From the NCBI GenBank assembly GCA_045651745.1, contig JAZRSW010000102.1, positions 1 to 19,282 of the forward strand: a stretch of DNA of 19,282 bases, in the 5' to 3' direction. This document shows, piece by piece, positions 1 to 7,980 of the stretch (positions are counted from its first letter, which is position 1; each line of letters begins with the position of its first letter). The notes under the pieces were generated by a model. It ran no database searches, was not told the DNA's origin, and saw nothing but the letters and a program-made list of their open reading frames with translations. Origin of the DNA: UMGS172 sp045651745. Lineage in GTDB: Bacteria; Bacillota; Clostridia; Oscillospirales; Acutalibacteraceae. Position numbers and translations under genes: made by a program.

Positions 1-103
1 TACGTGACGAGTAATTTTGATATATAAAATGACAATGTCACTTGATTACGTCATGCGATGTAGTATTTTTTAAGGGCATAGATATTACACCGCTTTTTAA
101 AGA

Positions 104-135
104 CCTCTCTCCGCTTGGGAGAGAGGCATTTTTAA
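104..135 (+). terminator. Rho-independent terminator of an upstream gene
   Basis: A perfect 9-bp stem, CCTCTCTCC (104-112) with GGAGAGAGG (118-126), has a 5-nt loop and is followed by ATTTTTAATTT. The U-tract is modest. It probably ends a plus-strand gene lying left of the window and insulates the aminotransferase gene. Confidence 0.75.
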
Positions 136-256
136 TTTAAACTTCATTTTGTTATGTCAAACGTTGAATTATTAAACATTTTAAACTAAAAAGGCTTTTT
201 ACTTAATTTAATTACCTAAAAAACAAAAATAAATTAAAAAATGCTTGCAAATGGTA

Positions 257-287
257 TTGTATTGTATTAAAATAAACAGAATATAAT
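257..287 (+). promoter_or_regulatory. Possible sigma-A promoter of the aminotransferase gene
   Basis: A perfect -10 TATAAT lies at 282-287. The best -35 is TTGTAT at 257-262 with a long 19-bp spacer; TTGTAT at 262-267 would be too close. The region is so AT-rich that chance matches are likely. The placement, about 40 nt before the start codon, is reasonable. Confidence 0.4.
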
Positions 288-328
288 AAATTGGTGGTAT
301 ATACATAATTTTATTTAAGGAGAACTTT

Positions 329-1597
329 ATGAAGAAATATAACGAGATGTCATTGGCTGAACTAAAAAAAGAATATGACATCGTAAAGCAGAGATATGAT
401 GAGCTTTGCAGAAAAGGTTTAAAGCTTGATATGTCAAGAGGAAAACCCGGTCCTGACCAGCTTTCAGTAAGTAATGACCTGTTTGGTTTGGTCACTGCTG
501 ATGATTATAAAAGTGCCGATGGTACAGATTGCCGTAACTACGGTGGCGTTGACGGACTTTTGGAACTCAAAAAACTGTTTGCACATATTTTAGACGTTCC
601 GTACAGTAATGTTATTGTCGGTGGTAACGCATCACTCAACATGATGTTTGATATGATTGCACAGTGTATGACTCACGGTATGGGTGCTGAACCTTGGATG
701 AAGCAGGGGACAATTAAGTTCTTGTGTCCTGTTCCCGGTTACGACCGTCATTTCGGTATCTGTCAGTATTTCGGCATTGAAATGATTAATGTCCCTATGA
801 CCGAAAACGGTCCTGATATGGACGTTGTTGAGGAACTTGTAAAAGATACTTCGGTTAAGGGTATGTGGTGTGTTCCGAAATATTCTAACCCTGACGGTAT
901 CGTTTATAGTGATGAAGTTGTTCGTCGCTTGGCTAAAATGGAAACGGCTGATGACTTCAGAATTTTCTGGGATAATGCCTATGCCGTTCATCCTATCTTC
1001 GGTGAGTGCGATAAGTTGTTAAGCCTTTTTGATGAGTGTCAAAAGGCAGGTAACCCCAACAGAGCAATAATGTTTACCTCTACTTCTAAAATCACATTCC
1101 CGGGTGCAGGTGTAGCCGCAATGGCAGCAGGTGATGATGATATCAGAAGAATAAAGGGTAGATTAGCATATCAAACTATCGGTCCCGATAAACTTAACCA
1201 TCTTCGTCACGCAAGATATTTGCCGAATATCAGTGCTGTTCACGAGCATATGAAACTGCACGCTGCTAAAATGCAACCTAAATTCGAGGTTGTACTTCGA
1301 GTTTTGGATAGGGAATTGAGTGACATCGGTATCGCACATTGGGTTAAACCAAACGGCGGATATTTTGTAAGTATGTTTGTTGAAAAGGGTTGCGCTAAGA
1401 AAACCGTTCAACTTTGTAAAGATGCAGGATTGGTTTTGACCGGTGCGGGTGCTACTTATCCGTATGGAATTGACCCTGACGATAGCAATATCAGAATTGC
1501 TCCGTCGTTCCCGAGTCCCGAGGAATTGAACGTTGCAACCGAACTGCTTTGTGTTGCTGCTAAACTTGCAGTTCTTGAGAAGTCCATGAATTTGTAA
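329..1597 (+). CDS. PLP-dependent aminotransferase, AspT-like (class I fold)
   Basis: A cytosolic fold-type I aminotransferase of 422 residues, probably moving amino groups between aspartate or a related amino acid and a 2-oxoacid. Visible landmarks are an N-terminal SRGKPGPDQL motif (37-46), a GGNASL segment near the PLP-phosphate site (98-103), SNPDG (186-190), the cofactor-contacting DNAY (215-218), the Schiff-base lysine K254 in STSKITFPG, and a C-terminal NIRIAPSFP stretch with the likely carboxylate-binding arginine. These fit the family that includes the Corynebacterium-type aspartate aminotransferase (PF12897, often labelled MocR-like aminotransferase) better than classical AspC. There is no DNA-binding domain, so it is not a MocR regulator. 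The start is set by AAGGAG at 317-322, 6 nt upstream. It appears monocistronic, since secDF downstream has its own promoter, though no terminator is visible between them. Substrate is inferred from the family only. Confidence 0.88.
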   Translation: MKKYNEMSLAELKKEYDIVKQRYDELCRKGLKLDMSRGKPGPDQLSVSNDLFGLVTADDYKSADGTDCRNYGGVDGLLELKKLFAHILDVPYSNVIVGGNASLNMMFDMIAQCMTHGMGAEPWMKQGTIKFLCPVPGYDRHFGICQYFGIEMINVPMTENGPDMDVVEELVKDTSVKGMWCVPKYSNPDGIVYSDEVVRRLAKMETADDFRIFWDNAYAVHPIFGECDKLLSLFDECQKAGNPNRAIMFTSTSKITFPGAGVAAMAAGDDDIRRIKGRLAYQTIGPDKLNHLRHARYLPNISAVHEHMKLHAAKMQPKFEVVLRVLDRELSDIGIAHWVKPNGGYFVSMFVEKGCAKKTVQLCKDAGLVLTGAGATYPYGIDPDDSNIRIAPSFPSPEELNVATELLCVAAKLAVLEKSMNL

Positions 1598-1634
1598 ATT
1601 TTCTTTAAATTTGTTTAATTGCGAATAATTTTGA

Positions 1635-1663
1635 TTGACTTAAAGTGAAAAAGAATATATAAT
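1635..1663 (+). promoter_or_regulatory. Sigma-A promoter of secDF
   Basis: TTGACT (1635-1640) and TATAAT (1658-1663) are separated by 17 bp, a near-consensus match. Transcription should begin around 1670, giving a leader of about 60 nt that opens almost directly with the inverted repeat at 1675-1701. Confidence 0.8.
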
Positions 1664-1674
1664 TAATCTGTGAT

Positions 1675-1701
1675 TTTCTGCATATCGCGTGTATGCAGAA
1701 A
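1675..1701 (+). promoter_or_regulatory. Perfect inverted repeat / 5'-terminal hairpin in the secDF leader
   Basis: TTTCTGCATA (1675-1684) pairs perfectly with TATGCAGAAA (1692-1701) around a 7-nt loop. It sits just after the predicted transcription start and ends 16 nt before the GGAGG at 1718-1722. There is no U-tract, so it is not a terminator. It could be a 5' mRNA-stabilising stem-loop or a repressor operator; sequence alone cannot decide. Confidence 0.6.
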
Positions 1702-1729
1702 GGATTGATTATTTACTGGAGGTTTTGCG

Positions 1730-4336
1730 ATGAGACGCAAGAACAAAGTTGTCAGCAAACCGTGGTTTTTTATTGCGGCAGTGTTGATTATTGTGTTTAC
1801 CGTTGTTTCATTCTTCGGAATTGAAAATTACCACGGTGATATTAGAAAATTATATTTTAAAGGTGCTGAAGATATCCGTTGGGGTATTGATATCAGTGGT
1901 GGTGTAGAAGCTATATTCTCGCCTGATAAAAATGCTGACGATATTACCGATTCGGATATGGATTCGGCTAAACAAATCATAGAAACCCGTATGTTATATA
2001 ATAACATTACTGACTATGAGGTCTATACTGATTATGATAACCATCAGATTATCGTCCGTTTCCCATGGCAGTCTGATGATGAGTCGTATGACCCGACTGC
2101 AGCTATTAGTGAATTGGGTGAAACCGCACTTTTGACCTTCTATAAAGGTACAAGCAATACGGGTAAAGTTATTTTGCAGGGTGCTAACGATATTGAAAGT
2201 GCCGCCTATGCAGGCTATGATACTGATTCTAAATCGTATGTTGTTTCTTTAAAACTTACAAGCTCAGGTACAGGCAAGTTTGCTACTGCAACAAAAGAAG
2301 CAATGTCTGCTTCGGATACCGAGGGCAAAACCATTTCCATTTATATGGATGATGTTTGCATTTCTGCACCTACTGTTTCTGCAATCATCAGCAACGGTGA
2401 AGCAATTATTTCAGGTATGGCATCAGCTGAAGAAGCAACCGATTTGGCACAAAAAATCAACGCAGGTTCATTGCCTTTCGCATTGACCGTTGATGATTCC
2501 AAACTTCAGGTTATTTCACCGACTTTGGGTAAAGAAGCACTTAACGTTATGCTCATCGCAGGTATTATCTCATTTGCAATAATCTGCCTTATGATGATTT
2601 TGATTTACCGTTTACCCGGTCTTATCGCATGTATTGCTTTGGCAGGACAGGTTGGCGGTATGTTTGCTTGTGTTACAGGCTTCTTCCCCGGTACTGACAG
2701 TTTCACATTAACCTTGCCCGGTATCGCAGGTATTATTCTTTCAATCGGTTTCGGTGTTGATGCTAACGTTATCACGGCTGAACGTATTAAGGAAGAATTC
2801 AGAAACGGTAAGACTATTGACGGTGCAATTTCGCGTGGATACAGTGATGCATTCAGTTCGATTTTCGACGGTAACGTTACCAGTGTTATCGTAGCTCTCG
2901 TTTTGCTTGCTGCATTCGGTACTCCTGACAGTTTCTTGGGACGTGTATTCAGTTTCTTGTTCCCGTTCTTAAGTTCTTCCGTAACCGGCAATATTTACTC
3001 ATTTGGTTATACACTTATTACAGGTGTTATCTTCAATTTTGTAATGGGTGTGTTCTTCTCAAGAATTATGACCATGGCTGTTTCCCGCTTTAAGTTCTTA
3101 CGTAAACCTTGGCTTTATGGCGGAATCAGAGAGGGTAAAACCGCAAAACCGTTATTGTTCTCGAAGTTTGACTTTGTTGCATTCCTTAAAAAGAGCGCAA
3201 TTATAGTTGCAGTTGTATTTATTATCGGTGCAGTTTTGACCGGTATTTTCGGTGTAGGTTTTGATATTAACTTTGCAGGCGGTAGCCGTTTTACTTATTC
3301 TTATGACGGCGACGTTGATGTTGATACTGTAAAACAGAGCATTGTTGATAACCTCGGTATTGAGCCTACTATTACTGAAAGCACCGACTATTCAAGTAAC
3401 TCAACCAAACTTGTTATTTCGTTTGCAGGTGATGTTACTAAATCGGTTGACCAAACTAAGTTAGAGACGTTGATTAAAGAGGCAAACGAGGCTAAAAAGG
3501 AAGATACATCTTCTAATGTAACTTCCTCTACAACTTCATCTGATGCTTCAAGTACAACTTCAAGCGATGCATCTTCGACTACTTCATCAACCTCGTCGGA
3601 TACATCTTCAACAACTTCTGACACGTCTTCAACAGTGACTTCTTCTACACAAGAGGTTGTGTTGAGCGAGTCGATGGTTGATATTCAGACAGCGTTAAGT
3701 CACGTTTTGAATAAGAATTTCAAAGACAATAACTTTAAGTCGCTTGACGGAAATACCGTCAACCCGACTTTAGCAGGTGCATTCTTTGGCAAGAGCTTGT
3801 TTGCAGTTATCTTTGCAGGCTTGCTGGTTGTAGTTTATATCGGTATCCGCTTCCGTAAAATCGGTGGTGTTTCTGCAGGTCTTTCGGCATTCGTTGCATT
3901 GGTACACGATGTTATTATCGCATTCTTCGCATGTACTATCTGCGGACTTGAGATTGACACCAACTTCTTTGCCGTTGCATTAACCTTGTTCGGTTATTCA
4001 CTTAATGCAACAATCGTTATTTTCGACCGTATCCGTGAAAACCGCAAAATGTTGCCTTCACTTACCGTTCGTGAACAGGTTAACAAGAGCATCAGCGAAA
4101 CCTTTATGCGTTCGCTTATTACCTCGCTTGCAACCTTCTTGGCAATTGTTTGTGTCGTTGTAGTTGCTGAATTCTTTGGTGTAACTGCACTTCGCAGCTT
4201 TGCAATCCCGATGTCTGTCGGTGTTGTAGCAGGTTGCTTCTCATCTGTATTCATTGCAGGTCCTGTTTGGGTTAAATGGATGGAATACGCTGAAAAGCGC
4301 GCACCAAAATCCAAAAAATCTAAAGCTAAAAGATAA
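1730..4336 (+). CDS. secDF: Fused preprotein translocase subunits SecD-SecF
   Basis: An integral membrane protein of 868 residues that uses ion gradients to help the SecYEG channel pull exported proteins across the membrane. The SecD half has a first membrane segment (about 11-31), the WGIDISGGVEA motif (51-61), a long extracytoplasmic P1 region (about 35-268), and a membrane bundle with GFGVDANVITAERIKEE (340-356), including the family's aspartate D344, and FDGNVTS (379-385). The SecF half starts near 485, with GVGFDINFAGGSRF (508-521), VHD (725-727) and SLNATIVIFDRIREN (757-771). It is longer than a typical Firmicutes SecDF (737 residues in Bacillus subtilis), partly because of a Ser/Thr-rich insert at 593-640 in the SecF extracytoplasmic loop. 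The tail is lysine-rich, as expected for a cytoplasmic end. GGAGG at 1718-1722 sets the start. The gene has its own promoter and terminator; no yajC or other sec gene adjoins it. Confidence 0.97.
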   Translation: MRRKNKVVSKPWFFIAAVLIIVFTVVSFFGIENYHGDIRKLYFKGAEDIRWGIDISGGVEAIFSPDKNADDITDSDMDSAKQIIETRMLYNNITDYEVYTDYDNHQIIVRFPWQSDDESYDPTAAISELGETALLTFYKGTSNTGKVILQGANDIESAAYAGYDTDSKSYVVSLKLTSSGTGKFATATKEAMSASDTEGKTISIYMDDVCISAPTVSAIISNGEAIISGMASAEEATDLAQKINAGSLPFALTVDDSKLQVISPTLGKEALNVMLIAGIISFAIICLMMILIYRLPGLIACIALAGQVGGMFACVTGFFPGTDSFTLTLPGIAGIILSIGFGVDANVITAERIKEEFRNGKTIDGAISRGYSDAFSSIFDGNVTSVIVALVLLAAFGTPDSFLGRVFSFLFPFLSSSVTGNIYSFGYTLITGVIFNFVMGVFFSRIMTMAVSRFKFLRKPWLYGGIREGKTAKPLLFSKFDFVAFLKKSAIIVAVVFIIGAVLTGIFGVGFDINFAGGSRFTYSYDGDVDVDTVKQSIVDNLGIEPTITESTDYSSNSTKLVISFAGDVTKSVDQTKLETLIKEANEAKKEDTSSNVTSSTTSSDASSTTSSDASSTTSSTSSDTSSTTSDTSSTVTSSTQEVVLSESMVDIQTALSHVLNKNFKDNNFKSLDGNTVNPTLAGAFFGKSLFAVIFAGLLVVVYIGIRFRKIGGVSAGLSAFVALVHDVIIAFFACTICGLEIDTNFFAVALTLFGYSLNATIVIFDRIRENRKMLPSLTVREQVNKSISETFMRSLITSLATFLAIVCVVVVAEFFGVTALRSFAIPMSVGVVAGCFSSVFIAGPVWVKWMEYAEKRAPKSKKSKAKR
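3506..3649 (+). repeat. Ser/Thr-rich low-complexity tract inside SecF
   Basis: About 48 codons (residues 593-640) encode almost only Ser, Thr and Asp in imperfect repeats such as SSDASSTT and SSDTSSTTS. The DNA repeats ACTTC, TCTTC and TCAAC-like units imperfectly, which suggests growth by slippage or unequal exchange. It falls in the large extracytoplasmic loop after the first SecF membrane segment. Confidence 0.85.
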
Positions 4337-4346
4337 TCAATAAATT

Positions 4347-4388
4347 AAACCCGTCCTACTTCAAATGAGGTAAGACGGGTTTGTTTTT
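4347..4388 (+). terminator. Terminator of secDF
   Basis: AAACCCGTC (4347-4355) pairs with GACGGGTTT (4374-4382), and a second helix inside (TACTTCA with TGAGGTA, one wobble) extends the stem. TTGTTTTTG follows on the plus strand. It begins 11 nt after the secDF stop. Confidence 0.85.
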
Positions 4389-4406
4389 GTTTATAAATCA
4401 GCAAAG

Positions 4407-4437
4407 AAAAAGCACTTGTCACTGACAAGTGCTTTTT
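4407..4437 (-). terminator. Terminator of serC (symmetrical, may act both ways)
   Basis: AAAAAGCACTTGTC (4407-4420) and GACAAGTGCTTTTT (4424-4437) form a perfect stem with a 3-nt loop. The A/T flanks give a U-tract on either strand. It lies 10 nt beyond the serC stop, so ending serC is its main job; it also backs up the secDF terminator between these convergent genes. Confidence 0.88.
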
Positions 4438-4446
4438 AAAATTTAA

Positions 4447-5535
4447 TTACATATTTTCGGCTTCAAATTTCTTAATAAACTCAACTAATTTCTCAACGCC
4501 TTCGTAAGGCATTGCATTGTAGATAGAAGCACGCATACCGCCAACTGAACGGTGTCCCTTTAAGTTAGACATACCGGCTGCAGCAGACTCCTTAACGAAT
4601 TTAGCGTTAAGTTCATCGTCTTCAGCACGGAATGTTGCGTTCATCATTGAACGGCAGATAGGATTAACGGGGTTCTTGAACATTTTGCTATTGTCGAGGC
4701 AATCGTAAAGAAGTTTTGCTTTCTTTTCGTTCATTGCCTTCATAGCAGTCAAACCGCCGATTTCCTTAATCCATTCTAAAACGAGCTTGCAAACGTAAAT
4801 AGGCCAGCAGGGAGGAGTGTTATACATAGACTCGTTGTCTGCCATAACCTTGTAACTGCAAACGGTAGGAACTTTTACATCAAGTTCTTCTGTGAGCAAA
4901 TCTTCACGGACAATAACGATTGTCAAACCTGCGGGAGCAATGTTCTTCTGTGCGCCTGCATAGATAAGACCGAACTTTGAAACGTCAACAGGCTCTGACA
5001 AGATGCAGGAACTCATATCGGCTACAAGCGGAACATCACCGGTGTCGGGGATGTAATCCCATTTTGTACCGAAAATGGTGTTATTGTAGCAAATATGAAC
5101 GTAGTCGGCATTCGGAGTGAGTTTCAACTCTTCCTGACGGGGAATACGAGTAAAATTTTCGTCTTTAGTAGTAGCGGCAAGGTTAATCTTATCACTGTAC
5201 TTTTGAGCTTCTTTGTAAGCTTTGCCGGAGAACTGACCGGTTACTATGTAATCAGCAACACCGGTTTTAAGCAAGTTCATAGGTACAGAAGCAAACTGTA
5301 ATGAGGCACCGCCTTGTAAAAACAATACCTTGTAGTTGTCAGGAATGTTCATAACCTCACGGAGAAGCGCCTCGGCTTCTTTGATAATAACATCATAAAC
5401 TTTTGAGCGGTGGCTCATTTCCATAACGCTCATTCCTGAACCTTGATAGTTCATAAGTTCATCTCTTGTCTTCTCAAGTACCGAAACAGGTAACATAGAC
5501 GGGCCGGCAGAGAAGTTGTAAATACGGTCGTACAT
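4447..5535 (-). CDS. serC: Phosphoserine aminotransferase
   Basis: A cytosolic PLP enzyme converting 3-phosphohydroxypyruvate and glutamate into O-phosphoserine and 2-oxoglutarate in serine synthesis; in some bacteria it also serves vitamin B6 synthesis. The 362 residues match the usual SerC length. It opens with the family signature YNFSAGPSMLP (6-16), then SHRSK (41-45), QGGASLQF (74-81), the PLP-pyridine aspartate in ADMSS (172-176), the Schiff-base lysine K197 in GAQKN, and KGHRSVGGMRASIYNAMP (326-343). The start is the ATG at 5535, preceded by AAAGGA at 5549-5544. Longer in-frame starts up to 5673 are excluded because they lie inside or upstream of the promoter at 5645-5673. No serA is adjacent, although serC and serA are often neighbours, so this copy is a single-gene unit bounded by its own promoter and terminator. 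Confidence 0.97.
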   Translation of the reverse strand: MYDRIYNFSAGPSMLPVSVLEKTRDELMNYQGSGMSVMEMSHRSKVYDVIIKEAEALLREVMNIPDNYKVLFLQGGASLQFASVPMNLLKTGVADYIVTGQFSGKAYKEAQKYSDKINLAATTKDENFTRIPRQEELKLTPNADYVHICYNNTIFGTKWDYIPDTGDVPLVADMSSCILSEPVDVSKFGLIYAGAQKNIAPAGLTIVIVREDLLTEELDVKVPTVCSYKVMADNESMYNTPPCWPIYVCKLVLEWIKEIGGLTAMKAMNEKKAKLLYDCLDNSKMFKNPVNPICRSMMNATFRAEDDELNAKFVKESAAAGMSNLKGHRSVGGMRASIYNAMPYEGVEKLVEFIKKFEAENM

Positions 5536-5644
5536 AAAAATCTTCCTTTCGATTAGCGTTGATGACAACTGCTTAATTTTGTTTGAAAGTAAATATTTGT
5601 TATTGTTAAAGTTTTGACAAACATTTTCCTTTCGCGATGAAATT

Positions 5645-5673
5645 ATTATAATACTTTGTGACATATTTGTCAA
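5645..5673 (-). promoter_or_regulatory. Consensus sigma-A promoter of serC
   Basis: On the minus strand TTGACA (5673-5668) and TATAAT (5650-5645) are separated by exactly 17 bp, a perfect consensus match. Transcription should start near 5638, giving a leader of about 100 nt. That is too short for a T-box, and I see no terminator-like hairpin in it. Confidence 0.9.
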
Positions 5674-5738
5674 TCACTATTATCAAATAATTTAAAATAT
5701 ATGGTAAATAAGTAACAATTTTGTATCTTGTAATATGG

Positions 5739-5767
5739 TTGGTTTAGTGATAAGATTATTATATATT
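5739..5767 (+). promoter_or_regulatory. Likely promoter of the envelope-glycan/lipid-phosphate operon
   Basis: TTGGTT (5739-5744) and TATATT (5762-5767) are separated by 17 bp. The match is moderate, but this is the best candidate between the divergent serC promoter and the first gene. It gives a leader of about 30 nt containing GGAGG at 5794-5798. Confidence 0.45.
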
Positions 5768-5804
5768 AGTATGTGTATGTGGTGAATGAATTTGGAGGGT
5801 GAAT

Positions 5805-7976
5805 ATGGACTACTTTAACATTACGGTTGTTATTCCGGCACTTAATCCTGATAGTAAACTTTTAAACCTTGTCACAGAGTTATATGACAATGGTTTTGAC
5901 GATATTATTATTGTTAATGATGGTAGCGATGAAGAGCATTTTAAATATTTCCCTAATGAAGAAAAATATCCTTTTTGTAAGGTACTGCATCACCGTCGAA
6001 ATAGGGGTAAGGGCGTTGCTTTAAGAAATGCGTTCAAATATTTCAGAGAGTACCGCAAGGGAAGAGCCGGCGTAGTTACTATTGACTGTGACGGACAGCA
6101 CTTAACTAATGATATTATTGCGTGTGTTAAGAAAATGCACGAAACAAATAGCGTAGTTCTTGGTTGCCGTAATTTTTCAAATAAAGATGTTCCTTTTCGC
6201 AGTAGATTCGGCAATAAGTTGACAAGCCTAGTATTCGCGCTCTTTTGTGGTCTTAAAATTTCAGATACTCAAACGGGATTAAGAGCAATCCCTGCACGAT
6301 ATTTAAACGAATTTATTGAAGTTAAGGGTGCAAGGTATGAGTATGAGACTAATATGCTTTTGGAAATGAAAAAAAGCCATATTCCTTATACCGAAGTATC
6401 TATTAGCACAGTTTACATCAATAATAACGAATCCTCGCATTTCAGACCGATTGTTGATTCTTTAAGAATATATAAGCTGATTTTCTCGTTTTTATTCAGT
6501 TCGCTTATCAGTATGTTTGCTGAACTGTTAATTTTCTATTTTAGTTTAAAGTTTTTGTTTACCGGTCCGTTTGGAATTTTGAGCGCGACGTTTCTTTCAA
6601 GGGCGATTTCGTCGACTATAAACTTTACAATAAATCGTACTAAGGTTTTCGCGGGTAAGGTTGGATTGGCGCGCTCTGCCGTAAGATATGTAATGTTGGC
6701 TATTCCAATAGCATTTGCCTCGATGTTCTCAATTAAAGGCTTAACTTGGCTTTTAAGGGTTTCTGCTCCGTCGCTTACAACTCTTTTAAAATGTGTTGTT
6801 GATACGGTTCTTTTCTTTGTTAGTTTCCGTATTCAGCAAAATTGGGTTTTTGCGCCTAAAATCAATAAGAACACTGATGATGACAGTGTTCCTTTGATTG
6901 CTAAAAAACCTTTGACTTTTGGAAGGGTTGCTTTGCGCAGTCTTGCATGCATCGGTACTGCAATTGCGTATTTAGTTGTTTCAGTTTTCTCTTTGGTTGC
7001 TATTGTTGCTCATGGACCGAGTAAAACTATGCGTGATGCACTTGTGCTTTCTGCTATGCAAGCAAGTGCAACTAAATGGGTGCCGTATATATTCTTGTCA
7101 AAAGACACTGTTAACGAAATTGTCGACAGTAGTTTCGTTGATTCAAAACTAACGATTGATTTAGACAGTTATATTGATAGCGGTAATTCTTCCGAGGATA
7201 GTGAAGATGATGGATATATTGATGGTGTAAAATACGTAAGTGAGACTCACGATACTTTTAAAGCGTATATTACACTTATTAAAGACCCAACAAGAGTTTT
7301 TGTGGGTGTTTCGGATGAAACCTATACTGCAGAAAAAGGAAAAACCGTATTTGAAATTGCTAAAAAATATGATTCTATCATCGCAATAAATGGCGGAGAG
7401 TTTTATGATAAAAACGGCCAGGGTTTGGGTGAAATTCCTATTGGCTTAACCTTTTCTAACGGAAAATGCGTTTGGAATGAGGGCGGTAGCCGTACGTTTA
7501 TCGGAATTGATAAGAATAATCGTCTTGTTGTATCTGAGGGTATGACTAAATCAAAAGCTGAATCTTTAAATATTCGTGACGGTGTTTCGTTCAAATACGG
7601 AAATACACTCATTAAGTCTGATAACGATGGTGTGCACATTTATTATAAAAAGAGTAATACAGGTGTCGCACAAAGAACGGCAATCGGACAAAAAGCGGAC
7701 GGTACCTTTATTTTGCTTGTAACCGATGGACGTTCTGCAGCAAGTATCGGTGCTACATATAATGATGTTATTGATATTATGGTAGCACACGGTGCGGTTA
7801 CCGCAGGTATGTTGGACGGCGGTTCTTCATCTGTTATGTACTATGAAAACTATTTCGATATTTATAACGTGGACAAGAGTAAACTTGACGAATATCAGTT
7901 AAAAGGTCTTGTTAATCGCTATAAGGCTTTCTTCTCACCGAGAAGAATACCCACATATTTTTGTGTAAGTAGGTGA
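5805..7976 (+). CDS. Triple fusion: family 2 glycosyltransferase, GtrA-like membrane domain, phosphodiester glycosidase (NAGPA-like)
   Basis: A 723-residue membrane protein with three modules. Residues 1-220 are a DPM1/GtrB-like family 2 glycosyltransferase: VVIPALNP (8-15), VNDGSDE (37-43), the metal-binding DCDGQH (94-99) and DTQTGLRA (154-161). Such enzymes load a sugar onto a polyprenyl phosphate. Residues 225-350 form a GtrA-like four-helix domain, a family linked to flipping such lipids. A fifth helix (about 380-402), an HGPSKTMRD segment (403-411) and an acidic Ser/Asp linker (440-475) lead to a predicted extracytoplasmic phosphodiester glycosidase domain (475-720) with INGGEF (528-533), RTAIGQ (624-629), TDGR (640-643) and LDGGSSS (670-676). 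This family cleaves sugar-phosphate diesters such as those uncapped by human NAGPA. GGAGG at 5794-5798 sets the ATG at 5805; an in-frame GTG at 5799 overlaps that site. The stop codon lies within the next gene's ribosome binding site. Sugar and substrate are unknown. Confidence 0.88.
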   Translation: MDYFNITVVIPALNPDSKLLNLVTELYDNGFDDIIIVNDGSDEEHFKYFPNEEKYPFCKVLHHRRNRGKGVALRNAFKYFREYRKGRAGVVTIDCDGQHLTNDIIACVKKMHETNSVVLGCRNFSNKDVPFRSRFGNKLTSLVFALFCGLKISDTQTGLRAIPARYLNEFIEVKGARYEYETNMLLEMKKSHIPYTEVSISTVYINNNESSHFRPIVDSLRIYKLIFSFLFSSLISMFAELLIFYFSLKFLFTGPFGILSATFLSRAISSTINFTINRTKVFAGKVGLARSAVRYVMLAIPIAFASMFSIKGLTWLLRVSAPSLTTLLKCVVDTVLFFVSFRIQQNWVFAPKINKNTDDDSVPLIAKKPLTFGRVALRSLACIGTAIAYLVVSVFSLVAIVAHGPSKTMRDALVLSAMQASATKWVPYIFLSKDTVNEIVDSSFVDSKLTIDLDSYIDSGNSSEDSEDDGYIDGVKYVSETHDTFKAYITLIKDPTRVFVGVSDETYTAEKGKTVFEIAKKYDSIIAINGGEFYDKNGQGLGEIPIGLTFSNGKCVWNEGGSRTFIGIDKNNRLVVSEGMTKSKAESLNIRDGVSFKYGNTLIKSDNDGVHIYYKKSNTGVAQRTAIGQKADGTFILLVTDGRSAASIGATYNDVIDIMVAHGAVTAGMLDGGSSSVMYYENYFDIYNVDKSKLDEYQLKGLVNRYKAFFSPRRIPTYFCVSR

Positions 7977-7980
7977 CATT

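Larger units (their letters stand above)
1..328. other. Intergenic region before the aminotransferase gene
   Basis: No gene is supported here. One plus-strand frame is open from the window edge to a TAA at 25-27 and could be the last eight codons of an upstream gene, which would fit the terminator at 104-135, but so short a stretch proves nothing. Positions 136-328 are very AT-rich, with no tRNA-like or riboswitch-like folding that I can recognise. They hold a weak promoter and, at 317-322, the ribosome binding site of the next gene. Confidence 0.5.

Noticed and set aside
208..495. Minus-strand open frame across the aminotransferase start
   Set aside because: It is antisense to the aminotransferase N-terminus, has no recognisable protein features, and runs through an AT-rich non-coding stretch.
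3388..3624. Minus-strand open frame rich in Val and Glu opposite the SecF insert
   Set aside because: It is the antisense shadow of the Ser/Thr-rich codons; no ribosome binding site or promoter, and it lies within a certain gene.
5536..5673. Longer serC start adding 46 residues upstream of MYDRIYNFS
   Set aside because: Those codons overlap the consensus promoter (5645-5673), so they cannot be in the transcript from it, and the extension has no SerC-like sequence or ribosome binding site.
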